DNA from: Enterococcus gallinarum NBRC 100675 | GTDB lineage: Bacteria; Bacillota; Bacilli; Lactobacillales; Enterococcaceae | Reading direction: 5' to 3' | DNA length: 54,259 bases | Assembly: GCF_001544275.1 (NCBI RefSeq) | Contig: NZ_BCQE01000026.1 | Span: 1 to 54,259 of the forward strand | Shown here: positions 1-7,480 of the stretch, piece by piece | Numbering within the stretch: position 1 is the first letter of the stretch | Layout of the letters: every line of letters starts with the position of its first letter | Translations under genes and position numbers: made by a program | The notes under the pieces: generated by a model | What the model was told of the DNA's origin: nothing | Databases searched by the model: none | What the model saw: the letters and a program-made list of their open reading frames with translations, nothing else

Positions 1-48
1 CGAAAGTGTTTATTCAACAACTTCCTGTGCGTCATCAGCGACTCCATT

Positions 49-77
49 AGAATAACAAATGAATTGTTATTTGTCAA
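49..77 (-). promoter_or_regulatory. Strong promoter P2, reading leftward (probable rRNA operon promoter)
   Basis: On the minus strand a perfect TTGACA (72-77) is followed after 17 bp by TATTCT (49-54), with an A/T-rich stretch upstream. The start region contains GAGTCGCTGA. Together with a second promoter 97 bp upstream this is the tandem P1/P2 layout usual for Firmicute rRNA operons. The operon itself would lie left of the window, so the target is inferred. Confidence 0.6.
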
Positions 78-145
78 CAACTTTTTTCAATCTTTTTTGT
101 TGCTGCATCAGCATCAAATTGATTTCTTAAATTTGCGACTTCGTT

Positions 146-174
146 ATAATATCATCTGTTTCTGTTTTGGTCAA
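146..174 (-). promoter_or_regulatory. Promoter P1, tandem with P2
   Basis: Minus strand TTGACC (169-174), a 17-bp spacer, then TATTAT (146-151), followed by AACGAAGTCGC. The AGTCGC start region recurs downstream of P2. The 97-bp offset between two near-consensus promoters facing out of the window supports an rrn-type promoter pair. Confidence 0.55.
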
Positions 175-300
175 GCCCTTTTTCCAAAAAGTTTTTTTGA
201 AAGGTTTTGACTGTCGGCGTGTTTTGCCAACGTTCACTACTTTATCATTAAGCGTATGAAAGAGCAAGTGTTTTTCTGAAATACTTTCAATTATTTTTGA

Positions 301-331
301 AAAAGAAAAACTGCCTAAAATAGGCAGTTTA
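301..331 (-). terminator. Rho-independent terminator of the small basic protein gene
   Basis: A perfect 10-bp stem (308-317 with 321-330) with a 3-nt loop overlaps the stop codon of the upstream minus-strand gene and is followed by a T-rich run on the minus strand. It separates that gene from the strong promoters P1/P2. Confidence 0.7.
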
Positions 332-514
332 ATCAATGTCCCGAGTCCGAAAACGAATCTGATCGTTTTCATCACGTCTCAAGACTGTTTCTTCTTTCAA
401 ATAACTAAAGGATCTCTCCTTGAGCTCAGGATTTTCCAACATTTCTTCATATCCTGTGAATATGTCTTGGATATACTTTTTATAGGCTTTTTTCTTTTTG
501 ATACGTTTTTTCAT
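329..514 (-). CDS. Small basic protein of unknown function (61 aa)
   Basis: I do not recognise the family. The N-terminus is very basic (MKKRIKKKKAYKK), the middle is rich in Glu and the C-terminus ends in RTRDID. The ATG is preceded by AAAGGA at good spacing, and a terminator overlaps the stop codon; both support a real gene. It follows the peptidoglycan hydrolase gene on the same strand after about 90 bp. The size and charge recall small basic Firmicute proteins, but no domain is evident and no function is proposed. Confidence 0.55.
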   Translation of the reverse strand: MKKRIKKKKAYKKYIQDIFTGYEEMLENPELKERSFSYLKEETVLRRDENDQIRFRTRDID

Positions 515-606
515 TCGGCACCGTCCTTTACGTGCTCTATCTTAGCAATTGTGGCAGAAGTTGACAACCGAATTTTTACGATTCGCTAGAGTTTTTGGTC
601 GAAATT

Positions 607-2703
607 TTATTTTGGGGCAATATAACTGACACTTTGCGAATAAGCAAGCTCATTGGGAATGATTCGATAAGAAATCGTTTTGCCATCAATAACGTTGCCC
701 TCTGATATTAAAATGCCATCTTTGCCAACCGCTTCCACAAAGGCGACATGTCCATATTGTGTGCTAGAGCCAGCAGTGCCTGGGCTAAAACTGATCAGAT
801 AGCCTGCTTTTGGAGTAGCCGCCGTTTTATAGCCTAAACGTTTTGCGGTTGCTCCCCATTCTCCACCATTCCCCATGTATTCATCCACACTGCCGCCCAA
901 TTGCTTGACCCGATTGTAAGCATACCAAGTACATTGTCCGACTGGATAAGAACCTGAGGTATTATAATTTACACCGTTATAATCAGGAAACACCAACAGC
1001 TGCCGATACTCTTTGGGAATCGCTTCTTTTGATTGCAGGACAACGCCGCTGCCAGCTTTGGCTTCATCATATTTCGTTAATTCATAGACAGCAATCAATG
1101 AATTCAGTTTATTGTTGTAGCTCGTATCCGTTGCATAACGCCCCGTTAAATATTCAGTCGCTTGCAGGTAGTTTTTTGCTTCAGAACGCCAAACCTTTTT
1201 GTAAAAATCAGCATTCCCACTAATTCCTGTCCGCAGTAAATGAACGTAATCCTTTAACGACTCCTTGTATCCTGTATAGGCACGAAAAGCAGCTTGGATC
1301 GTATAAAATTCTCCGGCCCCATTATCCTCAGCTGTCATCATAGAAACGGAACGACTACCGGAAGTTCCTTTGATTCCAAACAAATTATAATACGGGGGAG
1401 AAGCAAGGCCACTCTGACCAGATCCGCTTTCCAAAATTGCCTGTGCAATCATAACCGACGCATACACACCATAAGTTAAGCCTAGTTCCCGAGCATCTTC
1501 TGCAATTGCCGCAACAAATGCTTCTGTTTGCGGATTCTTGCGAAAATCATAGCTAGCCGCATACTTAGCGATTAGTGATTGTCCATGAGGTGTTACTTTT
1601 TGCGAGTCAGAAAAATGAACCACTACATCTGGTTTGTTTACCTGATCTTCTTGGATCAATTGTTTTGTTTCCGCAGTACTATTCTGTTTATCAGTAATAG
1701 TATAAATGCGTACGCCATTGTTTTCTGTCGCCGCTTTTTCTTCCTTGACTATTTGTTCCGCTTGGGGTTGATCTGCCATGATCAGTTTATCCTGTCCAAG
1801 GTAAATTGCTGCTTTGACTAATTGCTGACCGTCTTTCCAAAACAAAAGATCTCCAGGTACGGCTTTTTCAAGTGATGTTTGCTTTCCTACCCGGCTGAGC
1901 TGATCATAAGTTTCGATCCCTTTTATATCAAAAACGCCACGATAAACAGCAATAGGCAACGAAAGATTATTAAATCCAGTACCCTGCGCATCTTTTTCAT
2001 ATGGTTTGCCTAGTTGATTCAGCGCTTCTGAAATCAGCGCTGCGGATCGTTCATTTGCTAACTGATTCAACAACGGCAAGATATAGCCATTCAAATTAGA
2101 ATCAGTTGGGGTGGTAACCAATTTATCTGATAAATCAACTGTCTGGGAAGAATCTGCTATAGGCTGATTGGATGGCGGCAATTGGCTGACTGAAGAACCT
2201 GTGTCGAATGTCTTTGGTTCCGAAGAACTTTGGGTGGAATTTGCTGTCGTATCATTTGGCTTTGATGAATGACTGGTTCCTGATGGCCTTTCGGTAGTAG
2301 AAGACATACTAGGCGTTGTAGAATCCTTAGTTGAATCCGTTGTCGACGCACTGCTACTTGAGGAAGATGTCTCACTTTCAGACGTACTTGTACTTTCACT
2401 TGTTTCCTCAGTCGTTTCACTAGAAGACGATGGTTCAGTAGAATGACTTTCATCAATGGATTCTTCTGTTTCCATACTTTGACTGCTTGATGTCGTTTCG
2501 AAAGAATCGGCCGTTCGGTCTTCAGATGGTTCTGAGGATTCATTTGATTCGGCTGAGATTGATGAGCCTGAATCGACTATTGCTGATTCTGCGTTATTCT
2601 CTAAGACAGTCAATGCTTCAACCGCAGGCACCCCTTGTCCAAGGGTGATCAATAGAGCCGCTAGCATTGCCAACGCCTTACGCATACTTTTTCTTTTTTT
2701 CAT
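607..2703 (-). CDS. Secreted three-domain peptidoglycan hydrolase (NlpC/P60-like, glucosaminidase, CHAP)
   Basis: Predicted secreted cell-wall hydrolase of 698 aa. The start at 2703 is chosen over an ATG 15 bp upstream because GGAGGAG sits 7 nt before it. A signal peptide covers about residues 1-30. A long Ser/Thr/Glu-rich linker follows to about 200, then a degenerate NlpC/P60-like segment (about 215-330). Next is a glucosaminidase domain (about 370-535, catalytic Glu in AQAILESGSG near 425). The C-terminal CHAP domain has Cys near 590 in VGQCTWYA, His in YGHVAFVE and Asn in ISEGN. CHAP domains cleave peptide stems or cross-bridges and glucosaminidases cleave glycan strands, so the enzyme probably acts in cell separation. 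The P60-like part lacks an obvious catalytic Cys-His pair and may only bind. Confidence 0.88.
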   Translation of the reverse strand: MKKRKSMRKALAMLAALLITLGQGVPAVEALTVLENNAESAIVDSGSSISAESNESSEPSEDRTADSFETTSSSQSMETEESIDESHSTEPSSSSETTEETSESTSTSESETSSSSSSASTTDSTKDSTTPSMSSTTERPSGTSHSSKPNDTTANSTQSSSEPKTFDTGSSVSQLPPSNQPIADSSQTVDLSDKLVTTPTDSNLNGYILPLLNQLANERSAALISEALNQLGKPYEKDAQGTGFNNLSLPIAVYRGVFDIKGIETYDQLSRVGKQTSLEKAVPGDLLFWKDGQQLVKAAIYLGQDKLIMADQPQAEQIVKEEKAATENNGVRIYTITDKQNSTAETKQLIQEDQVNKPDVVVHFSDSQKVTPHGQSLIAKYAASYDFRKNPQTEAFVAAIAEDARELGLTYGVYASVMIAQAILESGSGQSGLASPPYYNLFGIKGTSGSRSVSMMTAEDNGAGEFYTIQAAFRAYTGYKESLKDYVHLLRTGISGNADFYKKVWRSEAKNYLQATEYLTGRYATDTSYNNKLNSLIAVYELTKYDEAKAGSGVVLQSKEAIPKEYRQLLVFPDYNGVNYNTSGSYPVGQCTWYAYNRVKQLGGSVDEYMGNGGEWGATAKRLGYKTAATPKAGYLISFSPGTAGSSTQYGHVAFVEAVGKDGILISEGNVIDGKTISYRIIPNELAYSQSVSYIAPK

Positions 2704-2825
2704 TGGATTCTCCTCCATTGTTTACTCAAATCAACTTTACCATATGCACAATATTAAAATAAAGTGATAACTCTCTATTTTTATACATTTAATTAATTTC
2801 GTCTATTCGGAATAAAAATAAACAA

Positions 2826-2874
2826 AAAGATAGCAAGCCCTGCATAATAAAGCTACGCAAAACTTGCTATCTTT
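2826..2874 (-). terminator. Probable terminator of the GNAT gene
   Basis: Twelve-base arms AAAGATAGCAAG (2826-2837) and CTTGCTATCTTT (2863-2874) form a stem. On the minus strand it is followed by TTTTTGTTTATTTTT. The 25-nt loop is long for a terminator. Confidence 0.5.
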
Positions 2875-2934
2875 CTTTCCGTCATGATCAATCTTTCAAA
2901 AAACATCTTATTTATGAGCTAAACACGCTGCCCA

Positions 2935-3040
2935 AATTCGACCTGAACCCGCTAAGGAAATTAAGGAATTAGTATGGCTCAGCCATTCCGCTTATGGTCT
3001 GGCAATTACAGCAGATATTACTATATTCACCCAATCAATT
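2935..3040 (+). pseudogene. Possible plus-strand protein remnant (Nudix-like tail?)
   Basis: A start-less plus-strand stretch reads as protein-like sequence (PEPAKEIKELVWLSHSAYG) and runs into the 3' end of the opposing acetyltransferase gene. The pattern resembles the C-terminal part of small Nudix hydrolases, but this is from memory only. It has no start codon, no ribosome site and no upstream portion, so it is at most a relic. Confidence 0.2.
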
Positions 3041-3551
3041 AGATTAATTTCTGATAGGCCAGTCGTTCACCGTGTGGAATAGGGAAAATAACTTGCCCAC
3101 GATATTGATAACCACAGGTTTCTATCACTTTCTGCATTCCAATATTTGCTTGATAGGTATCAATCCGTAAATCATGGATCCCATTTGCTACCGCTTCTTC
3201 CTCTAGCGCTTTTAGTAAATGTGCACTCAATTGTTTGCCTCTAAAATGGTCACTGACTACGACACGATGGATTGATGCATAAGGCCCATCCCCTGACCAA
3301 CTACCTTCGATTATCGCAGTATAAACGGGATCGACCCCTTTGACTAAAGCGGCAGAAGCAGCAATTTGATCGTCATATAACAAGAGATAACTTTCTTGTT
3401 TATTGATATCTTCTTTGATTTTTTCACGAGTGGGACCATAGCCATTTTGCCATTGAGGTGAGCCTTGTTTTTTTAAGGATTGTATGCCCATCTCAAAGAG
3501 AGCCATCATTTCCGGCAAATCAGAGAGCGTCGCTTTTCTAAACTGGATCAT
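3039..3551 (-). CDS. GNAT family N-acetyltransferase
   Basis: A 170-aa single-domain GNAT protein. The acetyl-CoA site lies in HRVVVSDHFRGKQLSAHLL (about 96-114), a slightly relaxed form of the R/Q-x-x-G-x-G/A motif, followed by the usual helix and the NIGMQKVIETCGYQYRG segment near the C-terminus. Such enzymes transfer an acetyl group from acetyl-CoA to an amine; the substrate cannot be read from the sequence. The ATG is preceded by AAGGAGGA. It lies 34 bp downstream of pyrD on the same strand and may be co-transcribed with it. Confidence 0.85.
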   Translation of the reverse strand: MIQFRKATLSDLPEMMALFEMGIQSLKKQGSPQWQNGYGPTREKIKEDINKQESYLLLYDDQIAASAALVKGVDPVYTAIIEGSWSGDGPYASIHRVVVSDHFRGKQLSAHLLKALEEEAVANGIHDLRIDTYQANIGMQKVIETCGYQYRGQVIFPIPHGERLAYQKLI

Positions 3552-3585
3552 GCCATTCCTCCTTCAGCAGCAATTTGCTAATCGG

Positions 3586-4521
3586 CTACAATGAGCGAAG
3601 TTTACCGCGGAATTCATCGATCGATGTGTAGCCTTTGGCAGTCATAATTTCTGTCAATTCTTTTTTCAGACGGGCAAAAATCGCTGGTCCCTCTTTTTGT
3701 AATTCCGTTCCGATTTGTAACATCGTCGCTCCGCATAACAAATGCTCAAATGCATCTTGTCCAGAACGAATGCCGCCAGTTCCGATTACATTGATTTCTG
3801 GTTTTAGTCGGGTCGCGAAAGCCCGAACATTGGCGAGTGCTGTTGGTTTGACATACTCGCCACCGATACCGCCAAAGCCTTCTTTAGGCTTGATCACTAC
3901 TGCTTCTGTTTCTGGGTCTATATATAGACCATTACCAATACTATTGATAGAATTGATGTATGTTAAAGAGAATTTATTCAAAATTTCAGCCATTTGATCA
4001 AAGTGCGCCAGGTCAAAATAAGGCGGTAATTTCACGCCTAAAGGCTTCGTGAAGAAACTAAAAACTTGCTCTAAAATTTGTTCTGTCAATGGAAAATCAT
4101 AAGCAACTTGTGGCTTTCCTGGGACATTCGGGCAAGAAAGATTCAACTCTGTGATACCACGAAAGTTGCTAGCTTCAATCTTTCTTAGAAGTTCAATATT
4201 TTCTTCAACACTCATGCCTGCAACAGAAAAGAAGAAAGGTGCTTCAGGAGCGATTGCTTCTTGTTTCTCTAAAGCAAAATTCAAATAATAGTCTAAGCCT
4301 TTATTTGGTAATCCCATTGAATTGATACTTCCTAAAGCGAGATCCACATATCTCGGTTCGGGATTTCCTTCTCGCGGTGCTAAAGTGGCACTTTTTGTAA
4401 CAAAAGAACCGGCTTCTGATGCTGCAAGTTCCTCCAAATCCGTAGTGGTCATACAGTGAACGCCGGAAGCATTCATAAAGGGATTGTCGTAGGTGAATTC
4501 ACCAAATTTAGTCGTTAACAT
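3586..4521 (-). CDS. pyrD: Dihydroorotate dehydrogenase, class 1A (fumarate-dependent)
   Basis: Oxidises dihydroorotate to orotate in pyrimidine synthesis. At 311 aa it fits the cytosolic class 1A enzymes (Lactococcus PyrDA type) that use fumarate as acceptor. The FMN/substrate loop [14 protein letters not shown] carries the class 1 catalytic Cys at residue 130, the same position as in the lactococcal enzyme. NSMGLPN near 67-73 and the phosphate-binding [11 protein letters not shown] segment near the C-terminus are present. AAAGGAGA precedes the ATG. No other pyr genes are adjacent, and I saw no PyrR-type attenuator in the ~190 bp upstream. Confidence 0.93.
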   Translation of the reverse strand: MLTTKFGEFTYDNPFMNASGVHCMTTTDLEELAASEAGSFVTKSATLAPREGNPEPRYVDLALGSINSMGLPNKGLDYYLNFALEKQEAIAPEAPFFFSVAGMSVEENIELLRKIEASNFRGITELNLSCPNVPGKPQVAYDFPLTEQILEQVFSFFTKPLGVKLPPYFDLAHFDQMAEILNKFSLTYINSINSIGNGLYIDPETEAVVIKPKEGFGGIGGEYVKPTALANVRAFATRLKPEINVIGTGGIRSGQDAFEHLLCGATMLQIGTELQKEGPAIFARLKKELTEIMTAKGYTSIDEFRGKLRSL

Positions 4522-4709
4522 TGTTCGTCTCCTTTCTTCATTGAAAATAGTTTACCTTTCTAGTTTACAAAATGCAATTGCCGTTTTAGGTTTCGTCATT
4601 ATTTTATTTGTAGCAATTCTCTATTCGCTGAGATCCTTGAAAAAAAGACAATCAGTCTTCATCAAATTACCGATCAAAATTCTTTTACAATTTAGGTACG
4701 TACCCTCTT

Positions 4710-5060
4710 TTAGAGCCGCTCGATCAATTCTCTTTGCATTTTTCCTAGTGTGACTATTTTCTTTAGTATGCGAAAACGCCATTTTTTATTTTGGACTGTA
4801 AAACGCCAAACAACGTCTAACCCATTGAACCCTTGACTTAATTGCTCATTGACTAGATCTTTTCTGGCGTAAGCCATGTGATCAATGACTTTTGTTTGAA
4901 AAAAGTTCAAAAATAAAATGATTACTTGGCGATCATTCACAAGTAAAATCGTTTTGCTGCTTATACTTTCTATACTTTGTGATTCGGCAAAACCAATACT
5001 CATATCTCCTTCATTATAGGGAGCCGCTAGGCGAGAGAGTTTTTTCTTTGTTAATAGCAT
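4710..5060 (-). CDS. Hypothetical protein (116 aa)
   Basis: Not recognised. It begins MLLTKKKLSRLAAPY, contains a hydrophobic beta-strand-like central part (SKTILLVNDRQVIILFLNFFQ) and a basic C-terminal half with alternating hydrophobic residues (VVWRFTVQNKKWRFRILKK). There is no signal peptide or clear membrane segment. The start has an AAAAGGAA box 8-10 nt upstream. It stands alone between pyrD and the DUF59 gene. The strand pattern could suit a small PH-like or other beta domain, but that is a guess. Confidence 0.5.
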   Translation of the reverse strand: MLLTKKKLSRLAAPYNEGDMSIGFAESQSIESISSKTILLVNDRQVIILFLNFFQTKVIDHMAYARKDLVNEQLSQGFNGLDVVWRFTVQNKKWRFRILKKIVTLGKMQRELIERL

Positions 5061-5426
5061 AGGCCGGATTCCTTTTCTTTAGTTATCGATCATTATTTTA
5101 TCATTTTTTACAAAAATGGTCTCTGAAACGACAAGCAGTCGTCGCACGAAAATCGTTCATTTCGCTAAATTCAGACTCACTTTTCTTTTACTATAAAGCT
5201 TCCTGTTTAACAGGGGTATGGGGTCGCGTTTCCTTATTGAAAATGCAACAGATACTAATAAAAAATTGTTTAACTAAAAAACTCCTTTATTAACTTATCT
5301 TAAAAGTTAATAAAAGAGTTCCAAAATTTCTACGGATTATTTAGAGAATGAAATGTACTTATACATCCATACTATTTCAAACGACTTACGAAACTAACAG
5401 CCGCTGCATTGGAATCAGCAAATCCC
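5061..5426. other. Gene-free stretch of 366 bp
   Basis: Apart from the terminator at 5279-5323 I see no gene, tRNA or clear promoter here. The upstream part presumably holds the promoter of the 116-aa gene. Confidence 0.5.
5279..5323 (-). terminator. Terminator of the DUF59 transcript
   Basis: AACTCCTTTATTAACTT pairs with AAGTTAATAAAAGAGTT (one mismatch) around a short loop. On the minus strand the hairpin is followed by TTTTTTAG. It lies about 100 bp past the stop of the minus-strand DUF59 gene. Confidence 0.6.
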
Positions 5427-5756
5427 CTAGCGAATCCCCAAAGCAATCCGTGCATAACGGCTCATTTTATCGGTCGTCCAAGCGGGATACCAGACTAATT
5501 TTACTTCTGGATTTTTGACTTCTGGAATGTCGCTTAATGCTTCATGAATTTGTTCGGTCAAAACGTCGGCTAATGGGCAACCCATAGTGGTCAATGTCAT
5601 TTTAATAACTGTATCGCCTGTTTCCCCGTCAAATTCGATTTCATATATTAAACCAAGATTGACAATGTCAATCCCTAATTCTGGGTCAATAACTGTTTCT
5701 AACGCTGCTAAGACACGTTCTTTGATTGCTTCGCTTTCTGCTTCAGTATAAGGCAT
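5427..5756 (-). CDS. DUF59 / MIP18-family metal-sulfur cluster assembly factor (SufT-like)
   Basis: A 109-aa protein of the family that includes SufT and PaaD, associated with iron-sulfur cluster maturation. The signature DPELGIDIVNLGLIYEI and the conserved Cys in TTMGCPLADVL are both present. The start at 5756 is chosen over an ATG ten codons upstream because AAAGGAGGT sits just before it. It is a stand-alone DUF59 domain with no suf genes next to it. The role in Fe-S assembly is inferred from family membership. Confidence 0.88.
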   Translation of the reverse strand: MPYTEAESEAIKERVLAALETVIDPELGIDIVNLGLIYEIEFDGETGDTVIKMTLTTMGCPLADVLTEQIHEALSDIPEVKNPEVKLVWYPAWTTDKMSRYARIALGIR

Positions 5757-5838
5757 AGTCGAAACCTCCTTTGATGATCTGTTCAAATCATAACTTGTTT
5801 TAATCCCTTTGTAAATGGCACTTTCGCTTTCGTTTTCC

Positions 5839-6774
5839 TTAGGGACGATTCTTTTTGTTAACTTTCAATTCTGGAAAGACTCCGGTTGTTTTGAATGTAC
5901 GCTGTTCATCGTCTGTTGCAAAACGTCCTGTGATCGATTGAGTGGGAACAAAGTTGATAAATGCATTCTCATCCGCTTCTAAAACAGCTTGTTCCAAATC
6001 ATAGATTTCATAACGAGTAACTACCATCATAATCATATTTCCAGGAACACCAGAATATCCTCCTACAGATGGCAACAATGTCATACCGCGAAACACATGT
6101 TTCGAAATATTCTTGCCGACAGATTCCGCTTTGGTGGTGATGATCAATGCCGTAACTTTTTGATGGCTTGTATGAAGCATATCCACCACATAACTCATAG
6201 CAAAAATGGAAATGATCGTGTACAAGGCGCTCTCCCATGAGAAAATAAACCCTGATAGCATAACAATGATGCCATTAAGCATAAACATATATTTGCCGAC
6301 AGTCTTACCTGTCGTTTTTGATAAGATCAATGAGAGGATGTCCATTCCTCCCGTTGTGAAACCCATTTTTAACGAATAAGCGACTCCAACACCAAGTAAT
6401 ACGCCGCCAATCAACGAATTCACGAGGATATTGTTTGTGATTTCTCCTTGAGGCAAAATCATCGTTATTAAAGAGACCACTACAACGTTAATAAAACTCA
6501 TCCAAGTGGAAGCTTTGCCTAGTTTGATAAAGCCTAAAATAAAGATTGGCACATTCAAAAGCAAAATAAAGAGACCGGTACTAAGATGCAAGCCGAATTG
6601 TTCCCACCCGACTGCTACGATCAACTGGGCAACACCATTCATCCCTGCAGAAAGTACTTTTGCAGGAATCAAAAAGAAATTCAACGCGATCGCTGCAGTC
6701 AATCCTGACAACAAAATAACCCCGATTTTTTTCAGTCTTTCCGACTGCTGATGTTTCGTCCATAATTTACTCAC
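5839..6774 (-). CDS. YitT family membrane protein (DUF161 + DUF2179)
   Basis: A 311-aa integral membrane protein with about five to six hydrophobic segments in the first ~200 residues (for example VILLSGLTAAIALNFFLIPA and LIGGVLLGVGVAYSL) and the GFTTGGMDIL motif. A soluble C-terminal DUF2179 domain follows (about 205-290, with GGYSGVPGNMIMMVV and an FVPTQSITGRF end). The GTG start is preceded by AAGGAG; a nearer ATG is closed at once by a stop. Function is unknown in this family; the C-terminal domain may sense a ligand. It is followed after about 80 bp by the DUF59 gene. Confidence 0.85.
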   Translation of the reverse strand: MSKLWTKHQQSERLKKIGVILLSGLTAAIALNFFLIPAKVLSAGMNGVAQLIVAVGWEQFGLHLSTGLFILLLNVPIFILGFIKLGKASTWMSFINVVVVSLITMILPQGEITNNILVNSLIGGVLLGVGVAYSLKMGFTTGGMDILSLILSKTTGKTVGKYMFMLNGIIVMLSGFIFSWESALYTIISIFAMSYVVDMLHTSHQKVTALIITTKAESVGKNISKHVFRGMTLLPSVGGYSGVPGNMIMMVVTRYEIYDLEQAVLEADENAFINFVPTQSITGRFATDDEQRTFKTTGVFPELKVNKKNRP

Positions 6775-6923
6775 AATGCCATTTCTCCTTCACAAAAAAT
6801 CTCCTTCCAAAGAATAGCAGTTTGTGTCTAAAATTGAAACTATTATTTGCAAAAATTTAGTTTCTCTCCCCTCTTTTTTCTGACTCATGGTAAAATCAAA
6901 GAAAAATAGAAAGGATGATCTTT

Positions 6924-7415
6924 GTGGCAAAAGAAGCAAGTTTCGATGTTGTATCTGAAATCAATACAGAAGAAGTAAAAAATGCCATCCAACTAGCAGA
7001 AAAAGAATTAAAGAATCGATTTGACTTTAAAGGTTCGACAGTTGAAATTAAAATGGATGGCAATAAATTAACAATCGTGGGAGACGATGAATTCAAACTT
7101 GAACAAATCAAAGATGTGTTAAGCAGCAAACTCATCAAACGAAGTGTTCCGACAAAAAATATCCAATTCTCACAGACTGAACATGCACTTGGCGCCAAAG
7201 CCCGTCAGACTGCAGAATTGATCAACGGCATTGATAAAGAACAGGCGAAAAAAATTACGACCGCCATCAAAAATGCAAAATTGAAAGTTAAAACGCAGAT
7301 TCAAGACAATCAGATTCGTGTCACTGGTAAAAGCCGTGACGATTTACAAGAAGTCATCCAGCTGCTGCGCAAGCTTGAATTACCGATCGATTTACAATTC
7401 ACAAATTATCGTTGA
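6924..7415 (+). CDS. YajQ family nucleotide-binding protein (UPF0234)
   Basis: At 163 aa it matches the usual YajQ length when the GTG at 6924 is used; the upstream ATG at 6915 overlaps the AGAAAGGA ribosome site. It has two ferredoxin-like halves: ASFDVVSEINTEEVKNAI with NRFDFKGS at the N-terminus and the LKVKTQIQDNQIRVTGKSRDDLQ segment near the C-terminus. Family members bind RNA, or in some bacteria cyclic di-GMP. The role here is open. It is transcribed divergently from the yitT-like gene and ends at a strong terminator. Confidence 0.92.
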   Translation: MAKEASFDVVSEINTEEVKNAIQLAEKELKNRFDFKGSTVEIKMDGNKLTIVGDDEFKLEQIKDVLSSKLIKRSVPTKNIQFSQTEHALGAKARQTAELINGIDKEQAKKITTAIKNAKLKVKTQIQDNQIRVTGKSRDDLQEVIQLLRKLELPIDLQFTNYR

Positions 7416-7418
7416 CTT

Positions 7419-7480
7419 CTCTCTGTACCGATCGCAAACCGCATGTACGGTCTACGATCGGTGCTGAGAGTCTTTTTGTT
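7419..7480 (+). terminator. Terminator of the YajQ gene, overlapping the helicase 3' end
   Basis: CTCTCTGTACCGATCG pairs imperfectly with CGATCGGTGCTGAGAG and is followed by TCTTTTTG on the plus strand. The distal arm overlaps the last codons of the convergent helicase gene (stop at 7452). Confidence 0.75.

Noticed and set aside
127-375. 82-aa frame over the rrn-type promoters
   Set aside because: It covers both promoters and the terminator and has no ribosome site.
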